Assembly: GCA_964344055.1 (NCBI GenBank)
Contig: CAYFLT010000011.1
Span: 12,538 to 76,537, forward strand
DNA from: OFTM10 sp964344055
Lineage (GTDB): Bacteria > Actinomycetota > Acidimicrobiia > Acidimicrobiales > Aldehydirespiratoraceae
Length of the DNA: 64,000 bases
Direction of reading: 5' to 3'
Shown: positions 42,018 to 51,338 of the stretch, piece by piece
Position numbering within the stretch: the first letter of the stretch is position 1
Layout: the number at the start of each line of letters is the position of its first letter
Notes under the pieces: generated by a model
The model's database searches: none
Told to the model about the DNA's origin: nothing
What the model saw: the letters and a program-made list of their open reading frames with translations, nothing else
Translations under genes and position numbers: made by a program

Positions 42018-42419
42018 GTGCAGCTCACCGAGATCGACCACATCGCCATCGCCGTCAACGACCTCGAGGCGGCCATCGCCTACTACGCCGAAGCATTCGG
42101 AGCGGAGGTCCACCATCGCGAGGTGGTGGAATCCGACGGCGTCGAAGAGGCCCTCATCAAGGTCGCCGACTCCTACATCCAGCTCACCACCGCCACCCGG
42201 CCCGACTCACCGATCGCCAAGTACCTGGAGAAGCGCGGCGAAGGTCTACACCACGTCGGCTACCGGGTGGATGACTGCGCGGCCGCGTTGGCGCAGATGG
42301 TTGCCGCCGGTGCCACGCCGATCGACCAGGCTCCCCGTCCGGGATCCCGCGGCACCACCGTGGCCTTCGTCCACCCGAAGGGCTCCTTCGGCACGCTCAT
42401 CGAACTCGTCCAGGAGTAG
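42018..42419 (+). CDS. mce: Methylmalonyl-CoA epimerase
   Basis: Interconverts (2R)- and (2S)-methylmalonyl-CoA, linking propionyl-CoA carboxylation to succinyl-CoA. A 133-residue VOC protein with ITEIDHIAIAV-type opening (TEIDHIAIAVNDLEAAIAYY), His8 as the first metal ligand, GEGLHHVGYRVDD near 74 carrying the second, and GSFGTLIELVQE near 122 with the third ligand Glu. Length and order match the family. GTG 42018 is the start. The biotin-type carboxylase subunits it would serve are at 55573, not adjacent. Confidence 0.9.
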   Translation: MQLTEIDHIAIAVNDLEAAIAYYAEAFGAEVHHREVVESDGVEEALIKVADSYIQLTTATRPDSPIAKYLEKRGEGLHHVGYRVDDCAAALAQMVAAGATPIDQAPRPGSRGTTVAFVHPKGSFGTLIELVQE

Positions 42420-42451
42420 CCGCCCAGCCCCGTAACTTCATGCGCCGGCAC

Positions 42452-43132
42452 TCAGCCGGTGAGTTCGATCACGCCGGTGGGGCCGAGCAGGGTGGCCCGT
42501 AGTTCGCGGGGGCCCACCGCCACGTCCACCGGCACAGCGAACTCGTGGAGCCGGCTCGCCATCGCCGGATCCGGGTGGGTGAGCGACAGCTGCGAGAGCG
42601 TGAGCCCCGGGTTGGCGGTGGCCGCCGGCGTCTCGCCTGGCCACTCGATGAGAAACGGCAGGATGCCTTCCCCGGCCTCGGTCGGGAACGTCAGCCTCCA
42701 CTGGAGGATCTCCCCGTCCGGCTTGGTCCTCTGCATCCCGAGGATCGGACCCGGATCCACGCCCCGACTCTTGGCCCAACCCACCCAGAGATCGATGTCG
42801 GGAACTCCGGCCGCCCAGGTCACGAGCGCCGCCTCGGTCAGGTCGTCGATTCCGAACGGCCGCGGACCCGCGGGANNNNNNNNNNNNNNNNNNNNNNNNN
42901 NNNNNNNNNNNNNNNNNNNNNNNNNNNNNNNNNNNNNNNNNNNNNNNNNNNGCTGACCACGATCCGGACCGATCACTTCGAGGTAGGACCCGCCGCCGAG
43001 GCCGAGCAGCACGTTGCGGGTGCCCAGTCCGTCGTGGCTCCCGCCGACGGTCGGCTCGACCCCCCACCCGTCGACGATCTCCTCGACGGTTCGGTCGAGG
43101 TCGGGCGTGGCGTACACCAGATGATCGACGCC
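42452..43132 (-). pseudogene. Glyoxalase-like VOC protein without its own start, interrupted by the N gap
   Basis: From about 43132 leftward the frame reads GVDHLVYATPDLDRTVEEIVDGWGVEP (split), LGTRNVLLGLGGGSYLEVIGPD, the gap, then PDIDLWVGWAKSRGVDPGP, ILGMQRTKPDGEILQWRLTFP and LPFLIEWPGETPA, the PF13468-type family. Its family normally begins M-x-DHLVYA, but here the Met position is a Gly continuous with HrpB sequence, so no independent start codon exists. The reading frame continues across 76 unknown bases, but length there is arbitrary. Probably an intact gene in the organism, damaged by assembly or a deletion. Confidence 0.65.
42876..42951. other. Scaffold gap of 76 N
   Basis: A run of N from 42876 to 42951 inside the glyoxalase-like frame. 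The true length is unknown. It shows that the window was assembled from more than one contig or read pair, and weakens claims about the frames on either side. Confidence 0.98.
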
Positions 43133-44877
43133 CGCCTCGAGCCGGGCGGCGCGGTGGATGGTCGGGTCCTTGGGCCGACCACCGAGATCGACCGCCACCA
43201 GCCCGTGAGCGTCGATGAGCGAGTCGGAGCGATCGAGTATCGCCGACCGGCCGTCGGAGAGGCTGTAGCGACCGCGCTGGCCGGACTTGGGCCGCGCGAT
43301 CCGGTCGGGGAACCCCTGGACCATCACGGCACCCAGCCGACGAGGGTCGACCGGCGTCTCCGCGACGTCGGCCCGGCGGGCGAGGGCCTCGGCCCGCCGG
43401 TGGGCCCGCTGCAGAGATCGATGATCGACCTCCACGTCGACGAGGGCATGGTCGATGTCGAGGAGCAGGCAGAGGCGGTCGCTGAGGTCCGCCGGGAGAT
43501 CGGCCGGTCGGCCCCGGAGCACGTCACGATCCTCGAGCAGGGCCGCCGCGAGGCATCCCAACCAGGGGTCGCGAGAGTCCACGACCAGACGACCGAGGCG
43601 AGGATGCAGCGGCAACCGCGACATCATCCGGCCGCGCTCGGTCGGCACCCCGTCAGCGTCGAGTGCACCGAGATCGACCAGCAGCGTCACTGCGCGTCGC
43701 CACGACTCCTCCGATGGATGGTCGAGGAACGGCAGCTCTTGCGGGTCGCGGATCCCACGACGGGCGAGGTCGAGCACGAGATCGGCCACGTCCACCTGGG
43801 TGATCTCGGGGGGAAGGTGAGGCACACGGCTGGCGTGTTCGGCCTTCGACCAGAGTCGGATCGCGATTCCAGGTCCTGTCCGTCCGGCGCGGCCCGCCCG
43901 CTGGTCCGCGGACGCGCGGGACGCGGTGACGGTGGTCAAGGCGGTCATCCCGGTGCGGGCGTCGAATCGCGGCACGCGGGCGAGTCCGGCATCGACCACC
44001 GAGCCGATTCCCTCCACGGTGAGGCTCGTCTCCGCGAGGTCGGTGGCCAGAACGACTCGCTTGCCGGCCCGGGGCAACAGGGCGGCATCCTGTTCCGCCG
44101 CCGGCAGCGATCCGTGTAGTGGCAACACGGCCGGCCCGTCGATCCCGAACTCGCCCCGGAGAGCATTCTCGACCCGGCGGATCTCTCCCACGCCGGGCAG
44201 GAACACGAGTACGTCATCAGGACCCCGTAGGGCTTCGGCGATGGCCTTCGTGACGGCCGGAACGAGTGGATCCCGCCGCTTCTTGGGACGCCACTTCACC
44301 TCCACCGGGAACGTTCTCCCCGGCGACTCGACGATCGGTGCCGGTGAGCCGTCCTCGCCGAGCAACGCGGCAACCGACCCGGTGTCGATCGTGGCCGACA
44401 TGACGAGGAGGCGCGCCTTCAGCCCGTGATGTCGCCTGCTGTGGAGCGCCAGGGCGAGGCCCGTGTCGCCCGGCAGGCTCCGTTCGTGGAATTCATCGAA
44501 GATGACGAGCCCGGTTCCCGTGAGGGCGGGGTCGCTGACGAGCCGGGCCGTCAAGACCCCTTCGGTGACGACCTCGATCCGGGTCCCGGCCCGACCCGGC
44601 GGTCGTCGCGGGTCACCCAACCGACGGTCTGGCCGGGTTCCTCGCCGAGCAGGGTGGCCATCCGGCGCGCCGCTGCCCGAGCGGCCACCCGACGAGGCTC
44701 GAGCAGAACGATTCGGTCTCCGTCGAGCCAGGATTCGTCGAGGAGGCGAAGGGGGACGATCGTTGTCTTGCCGGCGCCCGGCTCGGCCGTGAGCACGGCG
44801 TGCCCTGAGTCCGAGAGCGCGCGTCGGAGCTCGCCGAGGACGTCTTCGATCGGGAGTCCGGAGGGCGGCCCAGCCAT
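43133..44877 (-). pseudogene. hrpB: ATP-dependent helicase HrpB, frameshifted and C-terminally cut
   Basis: N-terminus from ATG 44877: LTAEPGAGKTTIVPLRLL (Walker A) then LLEPRRVAARAAARRMA. Near 44585-44600 one base is missing and homology moves frame (VTEGVLTARLVSDPALTGTGLVIFDEFHERSL). DEFH box, SATID, VFLPGVGEIRRVENAL, ATDLAETSLTVEGI and QRAGRAGRT follow, then the ARPKSGQRGRYSLSDGRSA region. Homology stops near residue 580; the usual HrpB has a further ~230 residues, absent here because the VOC sequence begins directly at 43132. The intact protein would be a DEAH-like RNA helicase. A gene fusion by deletion or misassembly is the explanation. Confidence 0.85.
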
Positions 44878-44906
44878 GATCCGTCGATGATGGCAGACTC
44901 GCTGCC

Positions 44907-45782
44907 GTGAAGGTCCATCTGGTCGACGGCACCTACGAGCTGTTCCGCTTCCACTACTCGCCGGCGAACCGCGACGCCCGCCTCGGGGCCCAGCGGGGCG
45001 TGCTCAACACTGTCCTGGATCTGGTGGCCGACGGGGCCACCCACGTCGGTATCGCCACCGACCACGTGATCGAGTCGTGGCGCAATGATCTCTATGACGG
45101 CTACAAGGACGGCTCCGGGATCGATCCGGATCTCTTCGCCCAGTTCCCCGAGGTGGAGGAGCTCCTCGATCTGGCCGGCTTCGAGGTCTGGCCCCAGATC
45201 GTGCACGAAGCCGACGATGCACTGGCGGCCGCGGCGGCGCTGGCCGCGGCCGACGACCGAGTCGAACAGGTGATCATTTGCACCCCCGACAAGGATCTCG
45301 CCCAGTGCGTCACCCCCGACGGCCGGGTCGTGCAGCTGGACCGTCGACGCGAGGTCCTCTACGACCGCGCCGGGGTGATCGAGAAGTTCGGAGTGCCGCC
45401 GGAGTCCATCCCGGACTATCTGGGTGTCGTGGGCGACTCCGCCGACGGCTTCCCCGGTCTCGCGGGTTGGGGAGCGAAATCCGCGGCCGCGGTGCTAACC
45501 CGCTACGGCCACATCGAGGACATCCCGCTCGACGTGGCGGAGTGGGACGTCAACGTGCGGGGGGCGGGCAAGCTCGCGCTCACCCTGCGCGAGCACCTCG
45601 ACGAGGCGCTGCTGTTCCGCAGGATCGCCACCGTCGACCGCGACGCGCCGGTGAGCGCCTCGGTCGACGAGATGGTGTGGCTCGGACCTCAGCCCGGATT
45701 CGACGAGCGGTGCGCCGAGATCGGCGCGGACCGTCAGGCGGCCCGGCTTCACCGGCTGTGGGCCGAGTATCAACCGAGCTGA
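44907..45782 (+). CDS. 5'-3' exonuclease (FEN-like, PolA N-terminal type)
   Basis: A 291-residue flap-type nuclease. The acidic metal site is seen in VHLVDGTYELFR (Asp7), VGIATDH near 48, EADDALAA near 97 and CTPDKDLAQCV near 123-133. The helix-3-turn-helix DNA-binding motif is GVVGDSADGFPGLAGWGAKSAAAVLTRYG, residues about 170-198. It lacks the polymerase part, so it is a stand-alone enzyme removing primers or flaps. GTG 44907 is divergent from hrpB by 29 bp. Confidence 0.9.
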   Translation: MKVHLVDGTYELFRFHYSPANRDARLGAQRGVLNTVLDLVADGATHVGIATDHVIESWRNDLYDGYKDGSGIDPDLFAQFPEVEELLDLAGFEVWPQIVHEADDALAAAAALAAADDRVEQVIICTPDKDLAQCVTPDGRVVQLDRRREVLYDRAGVIEKFGVPPESIPDYLGVVGDSADGFPGLAGWGAKSAAAVLTRYGHIEDIPLDVAEWDVNVRGAGKLALTLREHLDEALLFRRIATVDRDAPVSASVDEMVWLGPQPGFDERCAEIGADRQAARLHRLWAEYQPS

Positions 45783-45798
45783 GGGGACGACCGGTCGA

Positions 45799-46422
45799 AT
45801 GGACAAAGAGCGCGCTCTCACCATCGCGTCGGAGATCGACGATGACATCGCCGCCCGGTTGGCGTTCATCTACGAACTCGACGAACTGAAGTCGATCCTG
45901 CGCCAGACCCTTCTCGCCGATCAGAGTCGACAGGAGAACTCGGCGGAGCACTCGTGGCATCTCGCGATGACGGCGCTCGCGCTGGCCCCGCTGGCCGATC
46001 CACCGATCGACGTGGAGCGGGCGGTCAAGATCCTCCTCGTTCACGACATCGTCGAGATCGACGCGGGCGACGTGTTCATCTACGACGACACCGCCCGGGC
46101 CGCGAAGGAGGCTGAGGAGCGGAGAGCCGCCGAGCGGATATTCGGCCTGCTTCCGGAGCCCCAGGCGTCGGACCTTCGGGCGCTCTGGGACGAGTACGAG
46201 GCCCGGGAGACCCCGGAGGCGCGCTTCGCGTACTCGTGTGATCGTCTGCAACCCATGCTCCTCAACATCGCCATCGGCGGCGGGTCGTGGCGGGAGCACG
46301 GCATCACCGCCGATCGGGTCAAGGACGTCAACGGCAAGATCGCTTGGGGACTTCCCACCGTCTGGCCCGTGGCAGAGGCCCTCCTCGACCAATGCGTGGC
46401 CGACGGCGACCTCCCCACCTGA
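45799..46422 (+). CDS. HD-domain hydrolase (YfbR-like 5'-nucleotidase type)
   Basis: A 207-residue protein. His in AEHSWHLAMTALAL near 49-53, the HD pair in ILLVHDIVEIDAGD near 78-88, and the later Asp in CDRLQPMLLNI near 146 make the standard HD site. YfbR relatives dephosphorylate deoxynucleoside 5'-monophosphates; exact substrate unconfirmed. It begins 16 bases after the exonuclease stop and may share its transcript, both touching nucleotide metabolism. Confidence 0.88.
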   Translation: MDKERALTIASEIDDDIAARLAFIYELDELKSILRQTLLADQSRQENSAEHSWHLAMTALALAPLADPPIDVERAVKILLVHDIVEIDAGDVFIYDDTARAAKEAEERRAAERIFGLLPEPQASDLRALWDEYEARETPEARFAYSCDRLQPMLLNIAIGGGSWREHGITADRVKDVNGKIAWGLPTVWPVAEALLDQCVADGDLPT

Positions 46423-46464
46423 ACCTGCGCACGTCGACTCGACGGCATGGGTCATCTGAGCAGG

Positions 46465-47613
46465 TCAGCTGGTGGCCCGCTCGATGTCGGTGAGGGTGAG
46501 CTCGATGCCGAAGCCGGGGCCGTTGTTCGCGGTGGTTTTGCCTGCTTCGGGGGCGACGCCTCCCGCGATCGAGCGATAGGTCGAGCGCCCGGCCACCGGG
46601 GGGCCACCGAAGAACACCTCGGTGAGCCCTTGGCCAGGCAACGCGACGGCGAGGTGTTGGCTCCACGGATCGTTCCCGCCGCAGTGGAGGGACAGGCCGA
46701 CGTCGGTTGACTCGGCCATCGCCGCGATCTGTCGAATCGTCGTCACCCCGCCGACCCAGAGCGCATCGGGCTGGACGACGTCGACCAAACCGGACTCGAT
46801 GTGGTGGCGAAACCGGTCCAGCGAGGTCCATCGCTCTCCCGCCGCGAGCCGTTGTCCAGGGAGGCGCCGTCGGAGATCCTCCGACTGGCCGACCGCTTCG
46901 GGGTCGACGGCATCCTCGAGCCAGTGGAGATCCGCGTCGGCGCACGAAGTCGCGACGGCGGCGGCGCGATCGGGCGAGAGCAGCCCCCATCCGTCGAGCA
47001 TCAACAGGGCGTCGGGGCCGACGCGGGAGCGGGTCGAGTGCACCAGGTTGGTGACTCCGGCCAGGGCGTCGTCCCAGTCGTCCTCCCACGGGCAGGGCAG
47101 CTTGAACGCCTCGAATCCGAGGTCGAGGTAGTCGCCGACTGCGAGGCCGGTGGCGTACGCCGGCAGTGGCTCTGCCCGAGCTCCACCCAACAGGGCATGT
47201 ACCGGCTCGTCCTCCAGCTTTGCCACGAGATCCCAGACCGCGAGGTCGACCGCGCTGATCGCGAAAGCTGCCAGCCCCGAACTGCCGTAGTGCGCGCCGC
47301 ACGCCCGCCGCATCCGCCGGTGGATCGATTCGGGGTCGACGAGCTGATCGACGACGACGCCCGCGAGGTGATCGTCGATGACGGGAACCACCGGTCCGCC
47401 GAAGGTGGTCATGCCCATCCCCCAGGTGCCGTCGGTGGCGGTGACGACGCACACGACGTCGGGCCAGTCCGGCGCAAAGCCGGGTGGATGGCCGGCGAAG
47501 GTCGTCCAGTCCTGGCGAGGTGCGGTGTCGGTACCGGACGAACCGGCCGGAGCGAGCGCCGCCGGATCGGTCACCACCGTGGCTTCGACCGACCGGATCC
47601 GGACCGCCGACAT
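46465..47613 (-). CDS. Enolase-superfamily sugar-acid dehydratase (rhamnonate-dehydratase-like)
   Basis: A 382-residue enzyme with an N-terminal capping domain and modified TIM barrel. Metal ligands appear as Asp in LLMLDGWG near 199, Glu in LHWLEDAVDPE near 225 and Glu in RLAAGERWTSL near 250; VVQPDALWVGGVTTIR near 274 and LSLHCGGNDPW near 302 (catalytic His) follow. The pattern is closest to L-rhamnonate or related sugar-acid dehydratases. ATG 47613 has a close GAGGAAG site. Five bases downstream of the ligase gene on the same strand. Confidence 0.85.
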   Translation of the reverse strand: MSAVRIRSVEATVVTDPAALAPAGSSGTDTAPRQDWTTFAGHPPGFAPDWPDVVCVVTATDGTWGMGMTTFGGPVVPVIDDHLAGVVVDQLVDPESIHRRMRRACGAHYGSSGLAAFAISAVDLAVWDLVAKLEDEPVHALLGGARAEPLPAYATGLAVGDYLDLGFEAFKLPCPWEDDWDDALAGVTNLVHSTRSRVGPDALLMLDGWGLLSPDRAAAVATSCADADLHWLEDAVDPEAVGQSEDLRRRLPGQRLAAGERWTSLDRFRHHIESGLVDVVQPDALWVGGVTTIRQIAAMAESTDVGLSLHCGGNDPWSQHLAVALPGQGLTEVFFGGPPVAGRSTYRSIAGGVAPEAGKTTANNGPGFGIELTLTDIERATS

Positions 47614-47618
47614 CTTCC

Positions 47619-48695
47619 TCAGCCCTCGGCGCCGAGCACTTCTCCGATGCCGATCGGAGCCGCCGTCTCGAGCTGGTCGTAGGAGCAAGAAGCCGGGTCG
47701 CGATCGGGCCGCCACCGGACGAACCGCGTGGTGCCCCGGAACCGGCCGTTCAGGATCGCCTCGTACTTCACTTCCGCCACGAGCTCGCATCGCAGCGGAA
47801 CCCAACTCGCCGTCTCGCGGCCACCACTCCATCGGTTCGGCGCTCCGGGCATCAGCCCGTCGGCATGGGCCTCGGCGATCATCCACTCGCCCCACGGATG
47901 CTGGTCAGGGTCGTCGGTGATGTAGGGCGCGAGCCCCTCCACCAACTCCTCACGCAGGGCTGCCTTGAAGCTCGCGGCCACCCCCATGTGCTGCAGCCTG
48001 CCCGTCTCGTCATGCAGGCCGACCAGCAGCGACCCCACGCCCTTGCCGTCCTTGTGCATGCGGTAACCGGCCACCACGACGTCGGCGGTGCGGGTGTGTT
48101 TCACCTTGTACTGCACCCGCTTGTTCGGCTGGTAGCTGCCGTCGCGGGGCTTGGCGATGAGGCCGTCGAGCCCGGCCCCTTCGAACTTCACATACCACTC
48201 CTGGGCGATGTCGCGGTCGAGCGTCGTGGGGACGAGGTGGATCGGTGGCTCGAAGGCCTGACCGATGGTCTCGAGGACCGTGCGCCGATCGCGGAAGGGT
48301 TCGTCCATCAGGTCCGTGTCGTTGACGGCCAGCACGTCGAACACCACGTACTCGGCCGGGGTCTCCGCCGCGAGCCGGTTGATCCGGGATTCGGCCGGAT
48401 GAATCCGCTGCTGCAAGGCGTCGAAGCCCAGATGCTCCCCGATCGTCACGATGATCTCCCCATCCACGACACAGCGCTCGGGAAGGCAGTCCTTCAACGG
48501 CTCGATCAGCTCCGGGAAGTAGCGGGTCAGCGGACGCTCGTTGCGCGAACCGAGGTGGATGTCGTCGCCGTCGCGAAAGACGATGCATCGGAAGCCGTCC
48601 CACTTCGGCTCGAACGCGAGGTCACCGATCTCGGGGATGCCGTCGATCGCCTTCGCCAACATCGGCTTGATGGGAGGGGTGACCGGGAGGTCCAT
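47619..48695 (-). CDS. ATP-dependent DNA ligase (LigC-type)
   Basis: A 358-residue ligase. The adenylation Lys lies in the FEPKWDGFRCIVFRDG motif near residue 29-44; SRNERPLTRYFPEL near 50, VVDGEIIV near 75, the EGAGLDGLIAKP motif IV near 172-183 and VQYKVKHTRTADVVV motif V near 196 follow, with an OB fold from about 215. Such ligases repair breaks in actinobacteria. The ATG at 48695 gives the normal start; the longer frame runs through the lipoprotein gene region on the other strand. Confidence 0.92.
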   Translation of the reverse strand: MDLPVTPPIKPMLAKAIDGIPEIGDLAFEPKWDGFRCIVFRDGDDIHLGSRNERPLTRYFPELIEPLKDCLPERCVVDGEIIVTIGEHLGFDALQQRIHPAESRINRLAAETPAEYVVFDVLAVNDTDLMDEPFRDRRTVLETIGQAFEPPIHLVPTTLDRDIAQEWYVKFEGAGLDGLIAKPRDGSYQPNKRVQYKVKHTRTADVVVAGYRMHKDGKGVGSLLVGLHDETGRLQHMGVAASFKAALREELVEGLAPYITDDPDQHPWGEWMIAEAHADGLMPGAPNRWSGGRETASWVPLRCELVAEVKYEAILNGRFRGTTRFVRWRPDRDPASCSYDQLETAAPIGIGEVLGAEG

Positions 48696-48783
48696 CCCGG
48701 CGAGCCTACGCTTGAGGGGTGCGGCGTGCTGCGGGGCTCGCCCTGCACCTCGTAGGTACGAGTCAGTCAGGAGCCCTGATCCC

Positions 48784-49956
48784 ATGCGCGTCTTCCCGGG
48801 AGCGTCCGTCGTCGCCCTCGCCCTACTCCTCGCCGGGTCCTGCAGTGGCGATGGCGAGACCGAAGAGGTCGTGGACCTCACGTCGAGTACGACGACTTCG
48901 TCGGTCCCGCCCGCGAGCTCGTCGACCATGGCGCCCTCCTCCTCCTCCTCCTCCTCCTCCTCGTCGACCACGACCACGACCACGACGACTACGACCACGT
49001 CCATGCCTGTACGGCCGCTGACGACATGGACCCTTCCGGCTGCCCCTGTCGATGGAACGCCACCTCCACTGTTGATCGGTGCCGGCAGCACGGTCGTGGT
49101 CCTCGAGCCGGGCCCGGACGGCCGGTTCGACGGACCCTTCGACTCGGTGGAGCTGTTCACGGCCGCCGGACAGGTCGGTGACCTGCACATGGCAGGGGAC
49201 GGCACCGTGTTCATCGAGGAGCACTACGGCGATGACGATGGCAACGAGTACTGGCCGGGCGTGGTCGCCTACAGGCCCGACGGCAGCGTCGACCTGGTGG
49301 CCCCGGCCATCTGGTTGCACGACGTCTCGCGCATCGACGGGGTCGATTCGGTCATCGTCTCGATCATCCCGGCCGAGGGGCCGGGGCTCGGTGGCCTCTA
49401 CGCCTACTCGATCGGAGATCCCAGCGAGCTCGTCGCCGAGTTGGTGCCGGTCTCGACCGGTGACGGCGAGATCCGCCACGCCGACTTCGCCGGAGGGTTT
49501 GGAGTCGCCACGCTTCGCTCCGAGGAAGGGCCGTGGCTCCTCTACGTCGGGACGGGCGGCGCCGGCGAGGACGTCCCGCCTGCCCTCGCCGAGCGGGACT
49601 TCGATGTCGTCCCGGTGGTTGCCCTGAGCGCGGATGGATCGGAGATCGTGTGGGCGGAGGGTCCCGGATGGGGCGATGGCGGGCCGCTCCCCTGGGTGGT
49701 GCGAGGGTTCGACACCGCAACCGGAGAAGAGCTGGTCCGGTCGACGATCAGCGAGCCCGTCGCGAGCATCGACGAGCTGAACATCCACTCGATCCATCAC
49801 CTGGGCACCCACCTCATCATCAACCGCACAACGGTCGATGGAGACGAGATCGTCGCCCTACCGGCGCTGATCTTCGACACGACCGCGAGCGATCCCGCCC
49901 TCTACCCCCTGCTCGTCCCAGGGATCGCCGCTCCCGCGGTCACGACGGAAGGCTGA
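48784..49956 (+). CDS. Lipoprotein with a Ser/Thr linker and beta-propeller-like domain (paralogue A)
   Basis: A 390-residue secreted protein. A lipoprotein signal ends LLLAGSC, with Cys20 the lipid site. Residues about 33-75 are a Ser/Thr-only linker encoded by TCC and ACG/ACC repeats. The remainder (about 85-390) is beta-rich with short repeated WAEGPGW and VGDLHMAGDGTVF-like blade motifs. It is paralogous to the next gene by shared PPLLI, VWAEGP and HxIINRTT elements. Function unknown; possibly an envelope sensor or adhesion protein. ATG 48784; divergent from the ligase by 88 bp. Confidence 0.82.
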   Translation: MRVFPGASVVALALLLAGSCSGDGETEEVVDLTSSTTTSSVPPASSSTMAPSSSSSSSSSSTTTTTTTTTTTSMPVRPLTTWTLPAAPVDGTPPPLLIGAGSTVVVLEPGPDGRFDGPFDSVELFTAAGQVGDLHMAGDGTVFIEEHYGDDDGNEYWPGVVAYRPDGSVDLVAPAIWLHDVSRIDGVDSVIVSIIPAEGPGLGGLYAYSIGDPSELVAELVPVSTGDGEIRHADFAGGFGVATLRSEEGPWLLYVGTGGAGEDVPPALAERDFDVVPVVALSADGSEIVWAEGPGWGDGGPLPWVVRGFDTATGEELVRSTISEPVASIDELNIHSIHHLGTHLIINRTTVDGDEIVALPALIFDTTASDPALYPLLVPGIAAPAVTTEG

Positions 49957-49958
49957 GC

Positions 49959-51194
49959 ATGCGCACTCGTCTCTTCACCGCTTTGGCTGTCGCCGCGTTG
50001 ATCGCGTCCTCGTGCGGCGACGATGGCGTCGACCCGCAGGTCGCCGATCTGATGACCGGCGGCTCGAGCAGCACGACCACCACGACCGACCCGCCGGCGA
50101 GTTCGACGTCGTCCACGACATCCACGACGACGACCACCACGACCGAGCCCCAGGGAATGTGCGGCGACCTGATCCCGGTGGTCACCGACGAGGGCACGAC
50201 CTGTGTCGACCCCGATGCGACGACCACGACGCTCGACCCCAACGAAGTCGAGTGGCCCGGAGGCGACTTCTGGATCGGCAACATCCCGCCGCTGCTGATC
50301 GCCACCGGCACCGAGATCGTGCTGGCTACGTTCGACGAGGACAACAACATGGAGACCACTCCGGTGCTGACCACCGGCTACGAGGTCCGCGATCTCCGTC
50401 AGGCGAGTGATGGGGCGATCTTCACGGTCGAGGAGGTCCCCGACGTCGAGGGTGCGGTGCTCTACCAGGTGTATCGATACGAGCTCGACGGCAGCGGGGC
50501 CGCGGTCAGCCAGGCCGACTGGCTCTACGACATCGAAGTCGTCGGCGGGGTGGAGTACGTGGTGGTCGCGGTCACCACCGATCAGGCCATGGGTGAGGCG
50601 GATCTGGTGGCCCGGGCGATCGACGGTGGTGGGCCGCCGGTCGAGCTCGGCTGGGCGTCCGGGCCCGAGTTCGGCGTCACCAACGTCGACATCAACGCCG
50701 ATGGAGTTCTGGTGGTCACGGCGGTGGCGGATCTGACCGAGACGGTCTCCTACATTCCGACTTCTGCGACCCCGGAGATCACTTGGACACCGACCGACGA
50801 ACTCCCGTACGGCGAGCCCCCGTTCGTGACGGCGGCGAGCTGGTCGGAGGATGGCACCCAGCTGGTGTGGGCGGAGGGTCCGGACTGGGGATGGATCGAG
50901 GAGGAAGGCGAGTTGGGGCCGATTCCTCGTGAGTGGCGGATCCGCGGTGCCATGGTCGGCTCCGGCGAGATCATGCTCGATTGGCCGATCACCACCTCGA
51001 CGGCCGACACGTCGGAGATGTCGGTGGACTCGGTCTTCGATTTCGACTCCCACATCGTCATCAACCGGAGCACGTGGTCCAACGGGTTCTTCGAGCCGCT
51101 GGAGCCGTGGGTCATCGACTTCACCGTGGACGAGCCCGAGGACACGACGATTCCCATCGCCGGGATCGTCGCGCCGGCGGCGCGCCTGGATTGA
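49959..51194 (+). CDS. Lipoprotein with a Thr-rich linker and beta-propeller-like domain (paralogue B)
   Basis: A 411-residue protein: a signal ending IASSC (Cys19), a Thr/Ser linker at about 35-62, a CGDLIPVVTDEGTTC pair with a possible disulfide, then a beta-rich region with the VWAEGPDW block near 304 matching paralogue A. Two bases separate it from paralogue A, so they are one operon. The last seven residues, APAARLD, and the TGA come from copy 1 of a 26-bp tandem repeat, suggesting the end of the gene was remade. Function unknown. Confidence 0.82.
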   Translation: MRTRLFTALAVAALIASSCGDDGVDPQVADLMTGGSSSTTTTTDPPASSTSSTTSTTTTTTTEPQGMCGDLIPVVTDEGTTCVDPDATTTTLDPNEVEWPGGDFWIGNIPPLLIATGTEIVLATFDEDNNMETTPVLTTGYEVRDLRQASDGAIFTVEEVPDVEGAVLYQVYRYELDGSGAAVSQADWLYDIEVVGGVEYVVVAVTTDQAMGEADLVARAIDGGGPPVELGWASGPEFGVTNVDINADGVLVVTAVADLTETVSYIPTSATPEITWTPTDELPYGEPPFVTAASWSEDGTQLVWAEGPDWGWIEEEGELGPIPREWRIRGAMVGSGEIMLDWPITTSTADTSEMSVDSVFDFDSHIVINRSTWSNGFFEPLEPWVIDFTVDEPEDTTIPIAGIVAPAARLD

Positions 51195-51298
51195 TCGCGC
51201 CGGCGGCGCGCCTGGATTGATCGCGCCGGCGGCGCGCCTGGATTGATTGCGCCGGCGGCGCGCCTGGATTGATTGCGCCGGCGGCGCGCCTGGATTGA
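51171..51298. repeat. Five tandem copies of a 26-bp unit
   Basis: Units start at 51171, 51197, 51223, 51249 and 51275; each begins GCGCCGGCGGCGCGCC and ends TGGATTGATC, with the last two bases TT in copies 3 and 4 and CG in copy 5 (partial). Every unit contains the palindrome GGCGCGCC and a TGA in one frame. Since 26 is not a multiple of three, each copy carries APAARLD-stop in a different phase. The copies are almost identical, indicating recent expansion. It fills the 144-bp gap before the epoxide hydrolase. Confidence 0.95.
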
Positions 51299-51338
51299 CG
51301 CGTTTGCCCGTTGGTCTCGGGGCGGCGAGCATTCGGGG

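Noticed and set aside
47484..48755. Plus-strand frame across the DNA ligase gene
   Set aside because: Antisense shadow of the ligase, which carries all its adenylation motifs on the minus strand.
51171..51298. CRISPR array
   Set aside because: The units are directly adjacent with no spacers; this is a plain tandem repeat and no cas gene is in the window.
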